NCBI GenBank assembly: GCA_036841525.1
Contig: DAITVZ010000095.1
Span: forward strand, 1-13,398
DNA length: 13,398 bases
Direction of reading: 5' to 3'
Source: JAAYEA01 sp012689325
GTDB taxonomy: Bacteria; Chloroflexota; Anaerolineae; JAAYEA01
In this document: positions 7,401 through 13,192 of the stretch, in pieces
How the letters are laid out: the number at the start of each line of letters is the position of its first letter
Position numbering within the stretch: position 1 is the first letter of the stretch
Position numbers and translations under genes: made by a program
Notes under the pieces: model-generated
Databases searched by the model: none
What the model saw: only the letters and a program-made list of their open reading frames with translations
Told to the model about the DNA's origin: nothing

Positions 7401-8111
7401 ATGGAGCCAGGCGAGCCCGCCCTGTACCGACCGATGTTGCGCGACCTTCCCGCCGGCGACAAGCCCCGCGAGCGCCTGAGCCGCCTCGGCGCCGGCGCGC
7501 TGGCCGATTCGGAGCTGCTGGCCATCCTCTTGCGCGTGGGCGGGAACGGCGAGAACGTGCTGGGCCTGGCCCAGCGGCTGCTGGCCCAACTCGGCGGGCT
7601 GCCGGGGCTGGCCCGGGCCAGCTTTTCCGAGCTGGAGGCGGTGAAGGGCATTGGGCTGGCCAAGGCGGCGCAGGTCAAGGCCGCGCTGGAGCTGGGCCGC
7701 CGACTGCTCATCGCCGCCCCCGACGCCCGCCCGCAGATCAAATCCCCCGCGGACGCCGCCAACCTGCTCCTGGCCGAGATGGGCTTTCTGGAGCAGGAGC
7801 AGATGCGCGTGCTGCTGCTGGACACCAAGCACCGGGTGATGGGCACGCCCACGATCTATGTGGGGAGCCTGAACACCTCGGTGATCCGCATCGCCGAGCT
7901 CTTTCGGGAGGCGGTCAAGCAGAACTGCGCCGCCATCATTGTCGCCCACAACCACCCCTCCGGCGACACCTCGCCCTCGCCGGAGGATATCGCCGTCACC
8001 CAGCAGATCTATAGCGCCGGCCGGCTGCTGGACATCGACGTGCTGGACCATCTCATCATCGGGCAGCAGCGCTTCCTCTCGCTGAAGGAGCGCGGCCTCG
8101 GGTTTGGGTAG
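7401..8111 (+). CDS. radC: RadC family JAMM/MPN+ protein
   Basis: A 236-residue RadC (UPF0758) protein. A helix-hairpin-helix region lies at about residues 78-100 (LEAVKGIGLAKAAQVKAALELGRR). The metalloprotease-like JAMM motif is complete: E166 upstream, H183-N-H185-PSGD, then ten residues to D196. The N-terminal RPMLRDLPAGDKPRERLSRLGAGALADSELLAILL is the usual UPF0758 opening. The role of RadC is still unclear; it was named for repair but later evidence did not support a direct repair role. ATG 7401 follows AAGGAG (7389-7394) with six bases of spacing. It is full length and first in a two-gene unit with the DUF4416 gene, which starts 13 bases after its stop. Confidence 0.95.
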   Translation: MEPGEPALYRPMLRDLPAGDKPRERLSRLGAGALADSELLAILLRVGGNGENVLGLAQRLLAQLGGLPGLARASFSELEAVKGIGLAKAAQVKAALELGRRLLIAAPDARPQIKSPADAANLLLAEMGFLEQEQMRVLLLDTKHRVMGTPTIYVGSLNTSVIRIAELFREAVKQNCAAIIVAHNHPSGDTSPSPEDIAVTQQIYSAGRLLDIDVLDHLIIGQQRFLSLKERGLGFG

Positions 8112-8124
8112 AACGGAGCAAGCG

Positions 8125-8670
8125 ATGGGACAGATCAGGACGCCCGCCCCCGTCAAGCTGGTCATCGGGATGATCACCGGCCGCCGCGAGCTCTATGAGC
8201 CGGTGCGGCGGCTGTTGGAGGAGCGTTTCGGCGCGGCGGATTGGGCCAGCCCGGTGCTGGATTTCACCGAGACGGATTATTACGCCGCCGAGTTCGGCCC
8301 CCGCCTGGCGCGCCAGTTTTTCACCTTTGCGCAGCTCATCGACCCCGGCGACCTGGCCGGCATCAAGGTCTGGACCAACGGGGTGGAGGCGCAGTTCGCC
8401 CAGGGCCCGCGCCGCCGGATCAACCTGGACCCCGGCTATGTCTCGCTCTCCAAGCTGGTGCTGGCCAGCGCCAAGAACCACAGCCACCGCATCTATATCG
8501 GCCAGGGGATCTATGCCGAGATCACCCTGCGCTACTATAAGAAGGCCTTCCGCCCCTGGGAGTGGACCTACCCCGACTATGCCAGCGAGGGCTATCGCGA
8601 GATGTTCCAAGAGATCCGGGAGCGGTACATGCAGCAGTTGCGCCTCTCGGGGAACCAGTCGCTGGAATGA
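8125..8670 (+). CDS. DUF4416 family protein
   Basis: A 181-residue protein recognised as DUF4416 by its conserved blocks: PVKLVIGMITGRRELYEP, the FTETDYYAAEFGPRLARQFFTF block, DLAGIKVWTNGVE, RRINLDPGYVSLSKLVLAS, KNHSHRIYIGQGIYAEITL and the WEWTYPDY block. Members are often labelled GTP-binding protein, but no Walker A or other nucleotide-binding motif is visible here. The conserved D, H, Y and E residues (LDPGY, HRIY, YAEITL) could form an active site, but the function is unknown. There is no signal peptide or membrane segment. ATG 8125 is preceded by GGAG (8115-8118); an alternative in-frame start at 8104 would overlap radC and has no ribosome-binding site. The stop lies only six bases from the convergent FecR gene. 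Confidence 0.88.
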   Translation: MGQIRTPAPVKLVIGMITGRRELYEPVRRLLEERFGAADWASPVLDFTETDYYAAEFGPRLARQFFTFAQLIDPGDLAGIKVWTNGVEAQFAQGPRRRINLDPGYVSLSKLVLASAKNHSHRIYIGQGIYAEITLRYYKKAFRPWEWTYPDYASEGYREMFQEIRERYMQQLRLSGNQSLE

Positions 8671-8676
8671 GCCGGG

Positions 8677-9885
8677 CTATTCGATGATGACGTTGACCTC
8701 GGAGACCATGCTATCGTAATTCCAGCCCGAGGCATAGACTTGCAGCCGCAGCAGCCGCGTCGGCTGGATGGGCAGGTTGGGCAGGAGGTTCTCCGACTCG
8801 AAGAGGTACCATTGCCCCTGCGGGATCTCGTTCCCGAACATCACCGGGTTGCCATCCACGTTCTGGTAATAGAAGCCCTGCACCCAATCGTTCTGGCTGC
8901 CATAGTCGTCCTGGTAGGTCAGGCGGATCATCAGCGGGTACTCGGAGCTCTGGTAGCCGCCCCCTGAGAGGCTCTGCGAATCCACCTTGACCACCGCCTT
9001 GACCTGCAACAGGGTCGGCGGCTCGGGCATCTGATAGCCGATCTCTTGCTCCAGCACCGTCTCGCAGTGGTTGAACTGCCCATCGGTGCGGGTGAAATGC
9101 ACGGCGCGGCGGCCCTCGCTCTGGGTGAGGATGGCCTGGCCGTCCACGTTGCCGCCATCGGCGCCCTGGTTGTTATAGACCCGCCAGCCGACGTCGATGG
9201 GCATGCGGAAATCGCCGTTCACCACCAGGTCGCGCGCCGCGGGGACGGGGGAGGCGGGCTTTTCCCCCACGGCGACGCTGGTGCGCTCGCGCGCGGCCAC
9301 CACCACGGTGGCGCCCTTGGCCGTCACCTGCGCCTGGCCGCGATGGACGATGATCTCGGCGCGGTCGTTGGCGACCTGGATGGTATAGCTGCCGTCATCC
9401 TGCAAGAGCACCGTGGCGCCCAGGTGGGCCGAGCGGACCTCAAAGTGCAGGGGGCTATCCAGCGCCAGCGCGGTATTGATGCGGATGCCGCCGCCGCGGT
9501 GGTCGAGCACCACGGTGCGCGGCGACGAGCCGAAGGAAAAGCGGGGGCCGTACATGCTGTCCAGCGAGATGCGGCTGCCGGGGTAGAGGACGACAAAGCT
9601 GTCCTCGAAAAACTGGATGGTGGCGCGGGCGGTCTCGTCCACGGTGACCGTGCCCCCCGCCGGGACCAGGATGGACTCGTCCTTGCGGACGGCGCGGGCA
9701 GCGCCGCCGCGGGGATCCTCGACGATGGTGGTGCCGCGGAGGGTCTTGAGCTCGGCGTCGGCGTCTTCGGTGGCGTTCAACAGGTAGTGGCGGACGCCAA
9801 AGGGCACCGCGCCCAGCAACAGCACGAACAGGGCAAAGCTCACCCCGAGGACGGTCCAGGCCAGCCGCGTGGGGTCATTCCTCAT
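8677..9885 (-). CDS. Membrane-anchored FecR-domain protein with C-terminal CBM-like jelly roll
   Basis: A 402-residue protein. Residues about 9-32 form one strongly hydrophobic helix after a short charged N-terminus, so the rest should face outward. Residues about 48-210 are FecR-like: short beta repeats with VRKDESILVPAGGTVTVDE, ATIQFFEDSFVVLYPGSRISL and later VQVANDRAEIIVHRGQAQVTAKG. From NGDF (N223) to the end the sequence resembles galactose-binding/CBM4_9-type domains (VVNGDFRMPIDVGWRVYNN, many W and Y). FecR domains elsewhere signal to ECF sigma factors, but no fecI or TonB receptor gene is in the window, so an iron role has no support. The ATG overlaps the acylphosphatase stop (ATGA), so the two are translationally coupled. 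The ligand is unknown. Confidence 0.82.
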   Translation of the reverse strand: MRNDPTRLAWTVLGVSFALFVLLLGAVPFGVRHYLLNATEDADAELKTLRGTTIVEDPRGGAARAVRKDESILVPAGGTVTVDETARATIQFFEDSFVVLYPGSRISLDSMYGPRFSFGSSPRTVVLDHRGGGIRINTALALDSPLHFEVRSAHLGATVLLQDDGSYTIQVANDRAEIIVHRGQAQVTAKGATVVVAARERTSVAVGEKPASPVPAARDLVVNGDFRMPIDVGWRVYNNQGADGGNVDGQAILTQSEGRRAVHFTRTDGQFNHCETVLEQEIGYQMPEPPTLLQVKAVVKVDSQSLSGGGYQSSEYPLMIRLTYQDDYGSQNDWVQGFYYQNVDGNPVMFGNEIPQGQWYLFESENLLPNLPIQPTRLLRLQVYASGWNYDSMVSEVNVIIE

Positions 9886-10163
9886 GAATAGTCAACCTCG
9901 AATGCGGTGAATTCGCCGGTGGGCGGCTCCCAGGCGTCCTCGACCTGGCGGACCTCGGCCAGCGAGGGGCCGTGGTAGAGCCAGGCCAGCAGCTTGTCCA
10001 GGTCGGCGCGCTCGCCCTCGGCCACCACCTCGACGCGGCCATCGGCGAGGTTGCGCACCCGCCCAACCAGGCCCAACCCATAGGCCACGCGCCGCGTGTG
10101 CCAGCGAAAGTTGACCCCCTGCACATAGCCCGAGATCCGCGCATGCAACCGCGCCTGCGCCAT
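9882..10163 (-). CDS. acyP: Acylphosphatase
   Basis: A 93-residue protein of normal acylphosphatase length. The active-site loop SGYVQGVNFR carries the catalytic R20, and N38 in GRVRNLADGRVEVVAEG is the second catalytic residue; both occupy the canonical positions. It hydrolyses acyl phosphates such as carbamoyl phosphate or 1,3-bisphosphoglycerate in the cytosol. ATG 10163 follows AGGAGG with five bases between, the strongest ribosome-binding site in the window. The four-base ATGA overlap with the downstream FecR gene is unusual company for this enzyme and may simply reflect shared transcription. Confidence 0.95.
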   Translation of the reverse strand: MAQARLHARISGYVQGVNFRWHTRRVAYGLGLVGRVRNLADGRVEVVAEGERADLDKLLAWLYHGPSLAEVRQVEDAWEPPTGEFTAFEVDYS

Positions 10164-10229
10164 GCCTTCCTCCTGGTGATCCGCGACGGGCCGCTGGCCC
10201 GGTCCCGGGCGGCCCCCGTCGCAGCCCCT

Positions 10230-10257
10230 ATGATACCCCGTTTCGCCGGCCTGGCAA
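10230..10257 (-). promoter_or_regulatory. Candidate promoter of acylphosphatase-FecR unit
   Basis: On the minus strand TTGCCA (10257-10252), a 16-base spacer and TATCAT (10235-10230) lie in the 119-base gap between the exonuclease-like gene and the acylphosphatase. This would give a leader of about 60 bases. Confidence 0.5.
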
Positions 10258-10282
10258 GCGGCAGAGCGCCCGCGGCGCTATC

Positions 10283-10816
10283 TCACCACTTGACCCGGAT
10301 CGGTTGCGTGCGGCCAAACTTGTCGGTGTATTTGACCAGGCCGTTCTCCCGGCCATGGACGTAGACCTGCCGCGTGACGTCCACGTCCTGGCGGCAATAG
10401 GCCAGCAACTCGGCGATCTTGCCCTCGCGATACCAGCGGATCGCCTGCAGGCCATCGGCGAGCTTGGAGACGCCGAGGGTGGCCCCGGCGACGCTATCCA
10501 GCGACACGCGGAACCCCAGCCGCTGATAGATGTCTTGCAGCAGGTCCACGGTGGGGATGCGGTCCAGGGGCTGGGTCGTATAGCCGCGCAGCACCTCGTA
10601 ATCGAAATTGAGCACGTTGAACCCCACCACCAGGTCGGCGGAGGTCAGCTCGTCGATGAGCGCCTGGACGTCGCTTTCGAGATAGTCGCGGAACTCGCCG
10701 GTGGCGCTGGAAAGGGTCACGCCGACGGACATGGACATGCGGCGGATGTTGTTGCGCCCGCCGACCTCGTCAAAGCTGCGCTGGGTTTCCAGATCGAAAA
10801 AGACCGTGTTGGGCAT
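10283..10816 (-). CDS. Ribonuclease H-like 3'-5' exonuclease domain protein (DEDDy type)
   Basis: A 177-residue stand-alone RNase H-fold exonuclease domain. Exo I is FFDLET (D8, E10), Exo II is GFNVLNFDYEVL (D72), and Exo III is AYCRQDVDV with Y140-x3-D144, the DEDDy arrangement. The opening FDLETQRSFDEVGGRNNIRRM resembles small YprB/RNase_H_2-type proteins found beside or fused to helicases. It should use two metal ions to hydrolyse single-stranded DNA or RNA 3' ends. No polymerase or helicase domain is attached. ATG 10816 follows a weak AGAGAGA sequence. Its upstream region runs into the assembly gap 42 bases away, so no promoter can be assigned. It may share a transcript with acylphosphatase, although a candidate separate promoter lies between them. 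Confidence 0.82.
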   Translation of the reverse strand: MPNTVFFDLETQRSFDEVGGRNNIRRMSMSVGVTLSSATGEFRDYLESDVQALIDELTSADLVVGFNVLNFDYEVLRGYTTQPLDRIPTVDLLQDIYQRLGFRVSLDSVAGATLGVSKLADGLQAIRWYREGKIAELLAYCRQDVDVTRQVYVHGRENGLVKYTDKFGRTQPIRVKW

Positions 10817-10836
10817 GTTCTCTCTTTTCTGGGCTA

Positions 10837-10858
10837 CGGAGCGATTGAAATCGCCACT
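10837..10858. repeat. Hairpin repeat, left of the gap
   Basis: A 22-base sequence identical to 10959-10980. Its core, GCGAT (10841-10845), loop TGAA, ATCGC (10850-10854), is a short hairpin of the same style as the cluster at 12925-13097. It is preceded by GCTACG, a linker also found in that cluster. Confidence 0.75.
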
Positions 10859-10958
10859 NNNNNNNNNNNNNNNNNNNNNNNNNNNNNNNNNNNNNNNNNN
10901 NNNNNNNNNNNNNNNNNNNNNNNNNNNNNNNNNNNNNNNNNNNNNNNNNNNNNNNNNN
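10859..10958. other. Assembly gap of exactly 100 N
   Basis: The run is exactly 100 bases, a conventional length for a gap of unknown size. Both edges carry the same 22 bases, so the true content may be additional repeat units, or the two contigs may simply overlap by 22 bases with nothing missing. Confidence 0.97.
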
Positions 10959-10980
10959 CGGAGCGATTGAAATCGCCACT
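10959..10980. repeat. Hairpin repeat, right of the gap
   Basis: Exact second copy of the 22 bases at 10837-10858, with hairpin core GCGAT (10963-10967), TGAA, ATCGC (10972-10976). It continues into CTACAGCGGAGGCGATC, so the repeat borders more GC-rich intergenic sequence. Confidence 0.75.
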
Positions 10981-10995
10981 ACAGCGGAGGCGATC

Positions 10996-11020
10996 CCCCC
11001 TTCCACCCTTGGTAAGGGGG
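10996..11020. repeat. C-rich/G-rich hairpin element
   Basis: CCCCCTT (10996-11002) pairs with AAGGGGG (11014-11020), and an alternative tighter hairpin is CCCTT (11006-11010), GGT, AAGGG (11014-11018). No T tract follows on either strand, so this is more likely a dispersed intergenic palindrome than a terminator. Confidence 0.55.
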
Positions 11021-11089
11021 CAAGAGGTCGCCGGAGATGATTGTAGCATAGGATGCGGGGCAAGGCGAATGAGCCGGATCATGGCAAGT

Positions 11090-11113
11090 CGTCCTGAGCG
11101 TGTCGAAGGATGA
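11090..11113. repeat. Dispersed TCCTGAGCGTGTCGAAGGA-type intergenic element
   Basis: The core TCCTGAGCGTGTCGAAGGA has imperfect dyad symmetry (TCCT/AGGA and flanks). This word is familiar, from memory, as a very widespread intergenic repeat in diverse bacterial genomes, often mistranslated as a small ORF. It sits just upstream of the GH57 promoter. Confidence 0.6.
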
Positions 11114-11126
11114 CGGCGCGGGCCTT

Positions 11127-11155
11127 TTGACAATTCGCCCATTGTCGGCTATCCT
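11127..11155 (+). promoter_or_regulatory. Promoter of the GH57 gene
   Basis: TTGACA (11127-11132), a 17-base spacer and TATCCT (11150-11155) predict a start near 11162 and a leader of about 44 bases. The leader ends with AAGGAG (11194-11199), six bases before ATG 11206. Confidence 0.7.
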
Positions 11156-11205
11156 GGAGCCGTCGGCAACGGAGATCGACATCACGCACCGAGAAGGAGC
11201 CTCAC

Positions 11206-12903
11206 ATGGCCAAGACTGGCGCCAAGATTGGCGCGTTCACCTTTGTGCTGCACAGCCACCTGCCCTATTGTCGCCTGGCCGGGCGCTGGCCCCACGGCGA
11301 GGAATGGCTCCACGAGGCCATCTCGGAGACCTACATCCCGCTGCTGGATAGCCTCTGCGACCTGGCCGAGGCGGGCGTCCCCGCCAAGCTCACCATCGGG
11401 CTGACGCCGGTGCTCACCGAGCAACTGGCCGACGCCTCGGTGCTGGAGCACGCCGTGATGTACCTGGAGACCAAGATCGCCGCGGCGGAGGCGGACATCC
11501 CCCGCTTCGAGGCGGCGGGCGACCCGCAGATGGCCCGCCTGGCCCGCTTTTATGCCGAGCGCTTCGGGCAGGTCCTGCATAGCCTGCGGGACCGCTACGG
11601 CGGGAGCATCGTCGGGGCCTTTAAAAAGCTGCAAGACGCGGGGTATCTGGAGATCATCACCTGCGGCGCCACGCACGGCTACCTGCCGCTGCTATCGCGC
11701 GACTCGTCCATCTATGCGCAAATCCGCGCCGGGCGGGAGAGCTACCGCCAGCACTATGGGCGGGAGCCGCGGGCGATCTGGCTGCCCGAGTGCGCCTATC
11801 GCCCCGCCTACCGCGCGGACGATGGCCGGGTGCGCCCCGCCATCGAGGAATTCCTCTCGGCGCAGAACATCGGCTGCTTTTTCGCCGAGACCCACGCCGT
11901 GGAGGGGGGCCGCCCGGTGGGCAAGGCCGCCGGCGAGACGGACATCGGCCCCTATGGGGCGATCAAGCGGCGCTACATCGTGCCGCTGGCCGAGGCCACG
12001 CCGCAGAAGGGGACCACCTACCAGGCCTATTACGTGGCGGGGAGCGCCCAGGGGCTCACCAACCCGCCGGTGGCGGTGATCGCCCGCAACAACCGCACGG
12101 GGATGCAGGTCTGGTCGGGCGAGTGGGGCTACCCCGGCGACGCCGACTATCGCGAGTTCCACAAAAAGGACCACATCTCGGGGATGCAGTATTGGCGCGT
12201 CACGGGCCCGCGGATCGACCTGGGGGCCAAGGACGCCTATCACCCCGATTGGGCGGCGGGCAAGGTGCGCAGCCACGCCGAGCACTATGCCCGGCTGGTG
12301 GAGGAGCTGGCCCAGCGCTACCACGCCGAGACGGGCCAATATGGCCTGATCGCCTCCAACTATGACACCGAGCTCTTTGGCCACTGGTGGTTCGAGGGGG
12401 TGGAGTGGATCAAGCAGGTGCTGGCCTGCCTGGCGCGGAGCGAGACGGTGGCGCTGACCACCGCCAGCGAGCACCTGGCGGCGCACCCGCCGCAGGAGGC
12501 GATGGCGGTGCCGGAGAGCTCTTGGGGCGCGGGGGGCGGCCATTGGACCTGGGACAACCCGGAGACCCACTGGATGTGGCAGCCGATCCACGCCGCCGAG
12601 GCGCGGATGGAGGCGCTGGCGGCGCGCTATCCCGACGCCAGCGGCGACGCGCGGGAGGCGCTGAACCAGGCCGCGCGGGAGGCGCTGCTGCTGCAATCCA
12701 GCGACTGGCCGTTCCTGGTGACCACCGGGCAGGCGGCGCAATACGCCACGCAGCGGTTCAACAGCCACGTGGAGCGGTTCGAGAAACTGGCGGCGCTGCT
12801 GGAGGCGGGCGACCTGGCCGCGGGCAAGGCGCTGGCCGCCGAGCTGTGGGAGCTGGACAAGGTCTTTCCCACCATCGACTATAGGTGGTTCGCGGCGAGG
12901 TAG
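11206..12903 (+). CDS. GH57 1,4-alpha-glucan branching enzyme
   Basis: A 565-residue GH57 enzyme of the TK1436/Thermus branching-enzyme type (DUF1957 branch). Conserved motifs appear in order: HSHLPY (16-21), CGATHGYLPLL (153-163), WLPECAYRP with nucleophile E195, VWSGEWGYPGD, and SNYDTELFGHWWFEGVEW with the acid/base D387. The C-terminal helical region carries the SSWGAGGGHWTWDNPETHWMWQ stretch typical of this subfamily. The enzyme cuts alpha-1,4-glucan and rejoins it through an alpha-1,6 bond to make branched storage glucan in the cytosol. It is somewhat longer than the Thermus enzyme (about 520). It is monocistronic, with a consensus promoter and an AAGGAG ribosome-binding site, and no glycogen synthase or other glucan gene is adjacent. 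Family assignment is firm; branching rather than amylase activity is inferred from subfamily motifs. Confidence 0.93.
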   Translation: MAKTGAKIGAFTFVLHSHLPYCRLAGRWPHGEEWLHEAISETYIPLLDSLCDLAEAGVPAKLTIGLTPVLTEQLADASVLEHAVMYLETKIAAAEADIPRFEAAGDPQMARLARFYAERFGQVLHSLRDRYGGSIVGAFKKLQDAGYLEIITCGATHGYLPLLSRDSSIYAQIRAGRESYRQHYGREPRAIWLPECAYRPAYRADDGRVRPAIEEFLSAQNIGCFFAETHAVEGGRPVGKAAGETDIGPYGAIKRRYIVPLAEATPQKGTTYQAYYVAGSAQGLTNPPVAVIARNNRTGMQVWSGEWGYPGDADYREFHKKDHISGMQYWRVTGPRIDLGAKDAYHPDWAAGKVRSHAEHYARLVEELAQRYHAETGQYGLIASNYDTELFGHWWFEGVEWIKQVLACLARSETVALTTASEHLAAHPPQEAMAVPESSWGAGGGHWTWDNPETHWMWQPIHAAEARMEALAARYPDASGDAREALNQAAREALLLQSSDWPFLVTTGQAAQYATQRFNSHVERFEKLAALLEAGDLAAGKALAAELWELDKVFPTIDYRWFAAR

Positions 12904-12924
12904 GCGCCGCCGAGCGCGAACCGG

Positions 12925-13097
12925 GGCGGTGGAAACCGCCGCACCAGGCAAGCCAAGCCGTGACGGCGAGCCCCGCACGGCGATCAATCGCCGTGCTACG
13001 CCACCGCGCCCGATGAAATCGGGCTTCTGGAGCCTCCGCGGCATGGAATGCCGGGCGGCATGGAATGCCGCCTTAGCTCGGCGATTGATCGCCGAGC
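12925..13097. repeat. Cluster of six hairpins with differing stems and similar loops
   Basis: Six near-perfect inverted repeats lie within 173 bases. They are: 12925-12940 GGCGGT-GGAA-ACCGCC; 12975-12996 GCACGGCGA-TCAA-TCGCCGTGC; 13008-13024 GCCCGAT-GAA-ATCGGGC; 13039-13053 CGGCAT-GGA-ATGCCG; 13054-13072 GGCGGCAT-GGA-ATGCCGCC; 13076-13097 GCTCGGCGA-TTGA-TCGCCGAGC. Stems differ between units but both arms change together, while loops stay A/G-rich (two units carry the TCAA/TTGA complement of each other). The linker GCTACG after the second unit also precedes the hairpin at 10841. No T tract follows any unit, so they are not ordinary rho-independent terminators, though they may stop or stabilise the GH57 transcript. 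No gene is supported between 12904 and 13192. Confidence 0.8.
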
Positions 13098-13132
13098 GAC
13101 TTGGCACAAGCCCTCGCCGTTTTCCTTACCTA

Positions 13133-13161
13133 TTGACATTCGTCAGCAAGTATGGTAATAT
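13133..13161 (+). promoter_or_regulatory. Promoter of the AbrB-like gene
   Basis: TTGACA (13133-13138), a 17-base spacer and TAATAT (13156-13161) form a near-consensus promoter. TATGGTAA (13151-13158) and TTTGGTAA (13175-13182) recur around and after the -10 box and could be part of an autoregulatory operator, as is usual for AbrB-type antitoxins. Confidence 0.75.
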
Positions 13162-13192
13162 GGGACATAGTCAGTTTGGTAAGGAGAACGAC

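Larger units (their letters stand above)
10817..11205. other. Intergenic region with gap and repeats, no gene
   Basis: This 389-base stretch contains no supportable gene. It holds a hairpin repeat interrupted by the N gap, a C/G-rich hairpin, a dispersed CCTGAGC-type element and the GH57 promoter. Frames that read through the Ns are not meaningful. Confidence 0.8.

Noticed and set aside
8677..9885. Iron-citrate regulator FecR
   Set aside because: There is no ECF sigma factor or TonB-dependent receptor gene in the window, and the C-terminal half is CBM-like rather than a secretin/TonB short domain.
10837..10980. CRISPR array hidden around the N gap
   Set aside because: Only two 22-base copies are visible, the unit is a self-complementary hairpin, no spacer can be seen and no cas gene is nearby.
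10770..11142. Several open frames that cross the N run
   Set aside because: Their translation passes through unknown bases, so neither frame nor length is real.
12925..13097. Rho-independent terminators for the GH57 gene
   Set aside because: No hairpin is followed by a T tract on either strand. They may still affect transcript ends but do not fit the intrinsic terminator pattern.
11692..13107. Minus-strand open frame of 471 codons across GH57 and the hairpin cluster
   Set aside because: It is the antisense shadow of the GH57 gene, with arginine/proline/histidine-rich sequence and no motif or ribosome-binding support.
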